Origin: Chloroflexota bacterium
Lineage (GTDB): Bacteria; Chloroflexota; Anaerolineae; B4-G1
Assembly (NCBI GenBank): GCA_011046405.1
Contig: DSAR01000366.1
Coordinates: forward strand, 1-7,073
Direction: 5' to 3'
Length of the DNA stretch: 7,073 bases
In this document: piece by piece, positions 5,715 through 7,073 of the stretch
Position numbering within the stretch: the stretch's first letter is position 1
How the letters are laid out: each line of letters opens with the position of its first letter
The notes under the pieces: generated by a model
Seen by the model: only the letters and a program-made list of their open reading frames with translations
The model's database searches: none
What the model was told of the DNA's origin: nothing
Translations under genes and position numbers: made by a program

Positions 5715-6018
5715 GTTTTTCACGGCTCTCTTCGCGTCTCGCAAAGCGCCGTGCGTGGTGCAGCTTGACCCTCATCGAAGCTGCGAAACGAATCAATGCA
5801 ACTAACGAAAAGAGCGATCTTCAATTCAACAGAAGAATCGCTCAACAACGTAGATCAGCTCTCGATAAATAGAGAGCGATGATCACGAAATGAATTGCCA
5901 AAAGAGGCGTATCGTGCCTATCGTCGAGAACTCAAAGCCACTTGGTGCAATCGGCTTCGAGAACAATGAAAACTTAACCAACGCCTTCGTGCAGATCACC
6001 AAGCACCGGTTCATTGAG
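5715..6018. other. Intergenic gap between the radC remnant and the edge gene, with GAGCGAT repeats
   Basis: I see no recognisable gene here. GAGCGAT occurs at 5812-5818 and 5874-5880 and inverted (ATCGCTC) at 5837-5843. The first pair folds as GAGCGAT-CTTC...GAAG-A-ATCGCTC. GCTCTC (5858-5863) pairs with GAGAGC (5872-5877). Small open frames exist: one of 76 codons at 5890-6120, and a run with several stops from 5796. None has a ribosome site or a recognised motif. No strong minus-strand promoter for radC/recD2 was found. Confidence 0.45.
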
Positions 6019-6047
6019 TTGAGTTCTTTCTCTCCGTGTGGTATTAT
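6019..6047 (+). promoter_or_regulatory. Sigma-70 promoter for the transglutaminase-like gene
   Basis: TTGAGT (6019-6024) and TATTAT (6042-6047) are spaced 17 bp, and TGG just before the -10 box adds an extended -10 element. The start would fall near 6054, leaving a leader of about 100 bases that opens with a small CCCC-AAAA-GGGG hairpin (6055-6066). Confidence 0.6.
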
Positions 6048-6153
6048 TCGCTTGCCCCAAAAGGGGAGGGGAAAAGAAGGTACGCCACGCGACCCGCTCG
6101 TCAACCTAACAATAGTCTAGAGCTAACCCAATAGCATAACTTGGTGAGAGTAA

Positions 6154-7073
6154 ATGGAATTTGAAATCTTTTCTACTTATCTGCAAGACCTGTCCCCAAA
6201 CGACCCGATGTATCCCGCAGCCATTGTCCACATCTTGGGAGAGAACGCGGGTCTTTGCTATAGTGCTGTAAACACCTCCTTCTACGTTATCGGGCGAGGA
6301 CCACTGCCGCCAGAGGTAAGGAAGATAGGCTACTTCTTTGTTGCCTCGCAACCAGACTATCCAATACTGCGCCAAAACCTACTCCCCTTCTGGCCCGAGA
6401 TGCCAGAGCGGTTTCCACAGCTGCATTTGGCTGACAGAGCCCGTTTCACCCAGAGCCAGGAGTTGTCCGATGCGATCAACTACGTAGCCGTCCCTCCTCG
6501 TCCCGACCCCACCATCTTTAACGAGGCGCGCAAGCGGTTGCGGAAGCTGGTGCCCCGCCAACACTTGTTGGCAACGGCGCAAGTCTGCCAGTGGCTGCGC
6601 GAGAATATGCAACCAGCCAATAACTGCTATACTCTGAGCACACTACTGACCGGTTGGCTGGCTCAACGTGGGATCCGAGCACAATACCGTGCGGGAAAGG
6701 CGACGCTTCGAAGAGCGGGGCAATCATCGGTGATGATCAATCATGCCTGGGTTGAGCTGGAAGGTCAGGTCATAGATCTCACAGTTGACCGGCAGCGAGA
6801 ATGGGGAGACCTCGGACGGGCTGTGGCGAAGATCGGTGTCAACGATCGGCGTATATTGTACCAGCCTGTGGACGACGAGAGCGCTGGCTGGGAACAGACT
6901 TGGCGCAACTCGAGCAAACCCGCAGGTCGCCCCCGGTATACAGCCGAGTCTTTGCGGCGCCAGGACAAACTCATCCGCGAGGTGGTTGGGCCGCTTTACG
7001 AGGGTGAACGGATCACCTGGATGGAATTGATTCGAGAGTACGGTCTGATCGAAGGAACGTATCGGTTGTTAGA
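6154..7073 (+). CDS. Transglutaminase-like cysteine-enzyme-fold protein, unidentified, 3' end outside window
   Basis: An uninterrupted frame of 306 codons starts at ATG 6154 and is still open at the right edge. GGTGAG (6143-6148) precedes it by 5 bases, and an in-frame TAA sits directly upstream, fixing the start. Residues 1-115 form an unrecognised N-terminal domain. Residues 135-212 look like the core of the transglutaminase/papain-like fold. C158 starts a helix (NCYTLSTLLTGWLAQRGI), and H197 lies in a strand (INHAWVELEG). D208 comes 11 residues later (VIDLTVD). This Cys-His-Asp order and the AQRG...HAWVE pattern resemble transglutaminase-core and lasso-peptide B2-protease-like proteins. 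No signal peptide or membrane helix is seen. Substrate, partner and exact family are unknown. The residues after 212 are charged and unplaced. Confidence 0.72.
   Translation, partial: MEFEIFSTYLQDLSPNDPMYPAAIVHILGENAGLCYSAVNTSFYVIGRGPLPPEVRKIGYFFVASQPDYPILRQNLLPFWPEMPERFPQLHLADRARFTQSQELSDAINYVAVPPRPDPTIFNEARKRLRKLVPRQHLLATAQVCQWLRENMQPANNCYTLSTLLTGWLAQRGIRAQYRAGKATLRRAGQSSVMINHAWVELEGQVIDLTVDRQREWGDLGRAVAKIGVNDRRILYQPVDDESAGWEQTWRNSSKPAGRPRYTAESLRRQDKLIREVVGPLYEGERITWMELIREYGLIEGTYRLL

Noticed and set aside
5796..6012. Protein-like short runs in one frame separated by TGA stops (MQLTKRAIF..., ELPKEAYRAYRRELKA..., KLNQRLRADHQ...)
   Set aside because: They could be a decayed gene, but I recognise no family and two or more stops interrupt the run. 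The evidence is too weak for a pseudogene call.
5890..6120. Small 76-codon plus-strand frame in the intergenic gap
   Set aside because: No ribosome site and no recognised motif, and the candidate promoter at 6019-6047 lies inside it. Possible but unsupported.

Overview
The window reads as a piece of a moderately GC-rich bacterial chromosome with AT-richer intergenic gaps. Consensus-like sigma-70 promoter hexamers, intrinsic terminators and Shine-Dalgarno sites make it bacterial. Protein style (stand-alone signalling modules, RecD2, RadC) fits a large environmental genome, for example Chloroflexota or a similar phylum. That placement is an impression from memory; no phylogenetic marker here settles it.

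Left part (1-860): an AT-rich leader with a triple CTCTGTG repeat precedes a small cyclic-nucleotide-binding-domain protein that lacks a DNA-binding domain. Immediately after its stop codon lies a near-perfect promoter (TTGACA, 16 bp, TATAAT) for a tRNA-Gly(CCC) gene. A 10-bp inverted repeat and a strong intrinsic terminator follow the tRNA.

Signalling part (860-3125): a gap holds a possible broken signal-anchor gene and an extended -10 promoter. Then comes a compact same-strand cluster: a cysteine-containing sensor-like protein with V4R/heme-NO-binding-like character, a CheW adaptor and a CheY-type single-domain response regulator. No CheA kinase or chemoreceptor is present, so the cluster probably feeds into, or evolved from, a chemosensory system elsewhere. 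Behind it lies a 5'-truncated TetR-type regulator (ligand/dimerisation half only), preceded by a run of palindromes and followed by a strong hairpin that it shares with the convergent recD2.

DNA-repair part (3125-5700, minus strand): an intact 723-residue RecD2-type helicase sits downstream of a radC pseudogene. An internal deletion with a frameshift has removed the middle of RadC, including the JAMM metal-binding motif.

Right part (5700-7073): a roughly 450-bp gap contains GAGCGAT repeats and a good promoter. After it an open reading frame starts at 6154 and runs off the right edge. It has a Cys-His-Asp arrangement like the transglutaminase/papain-like cysteine enzyme fold.

The points most worth following are the CheA-less sensor-CheW-CheY cluster, the JAMM-less radC remnant next to recD2, and the unidentified transglutaminase-like protein at the edge.
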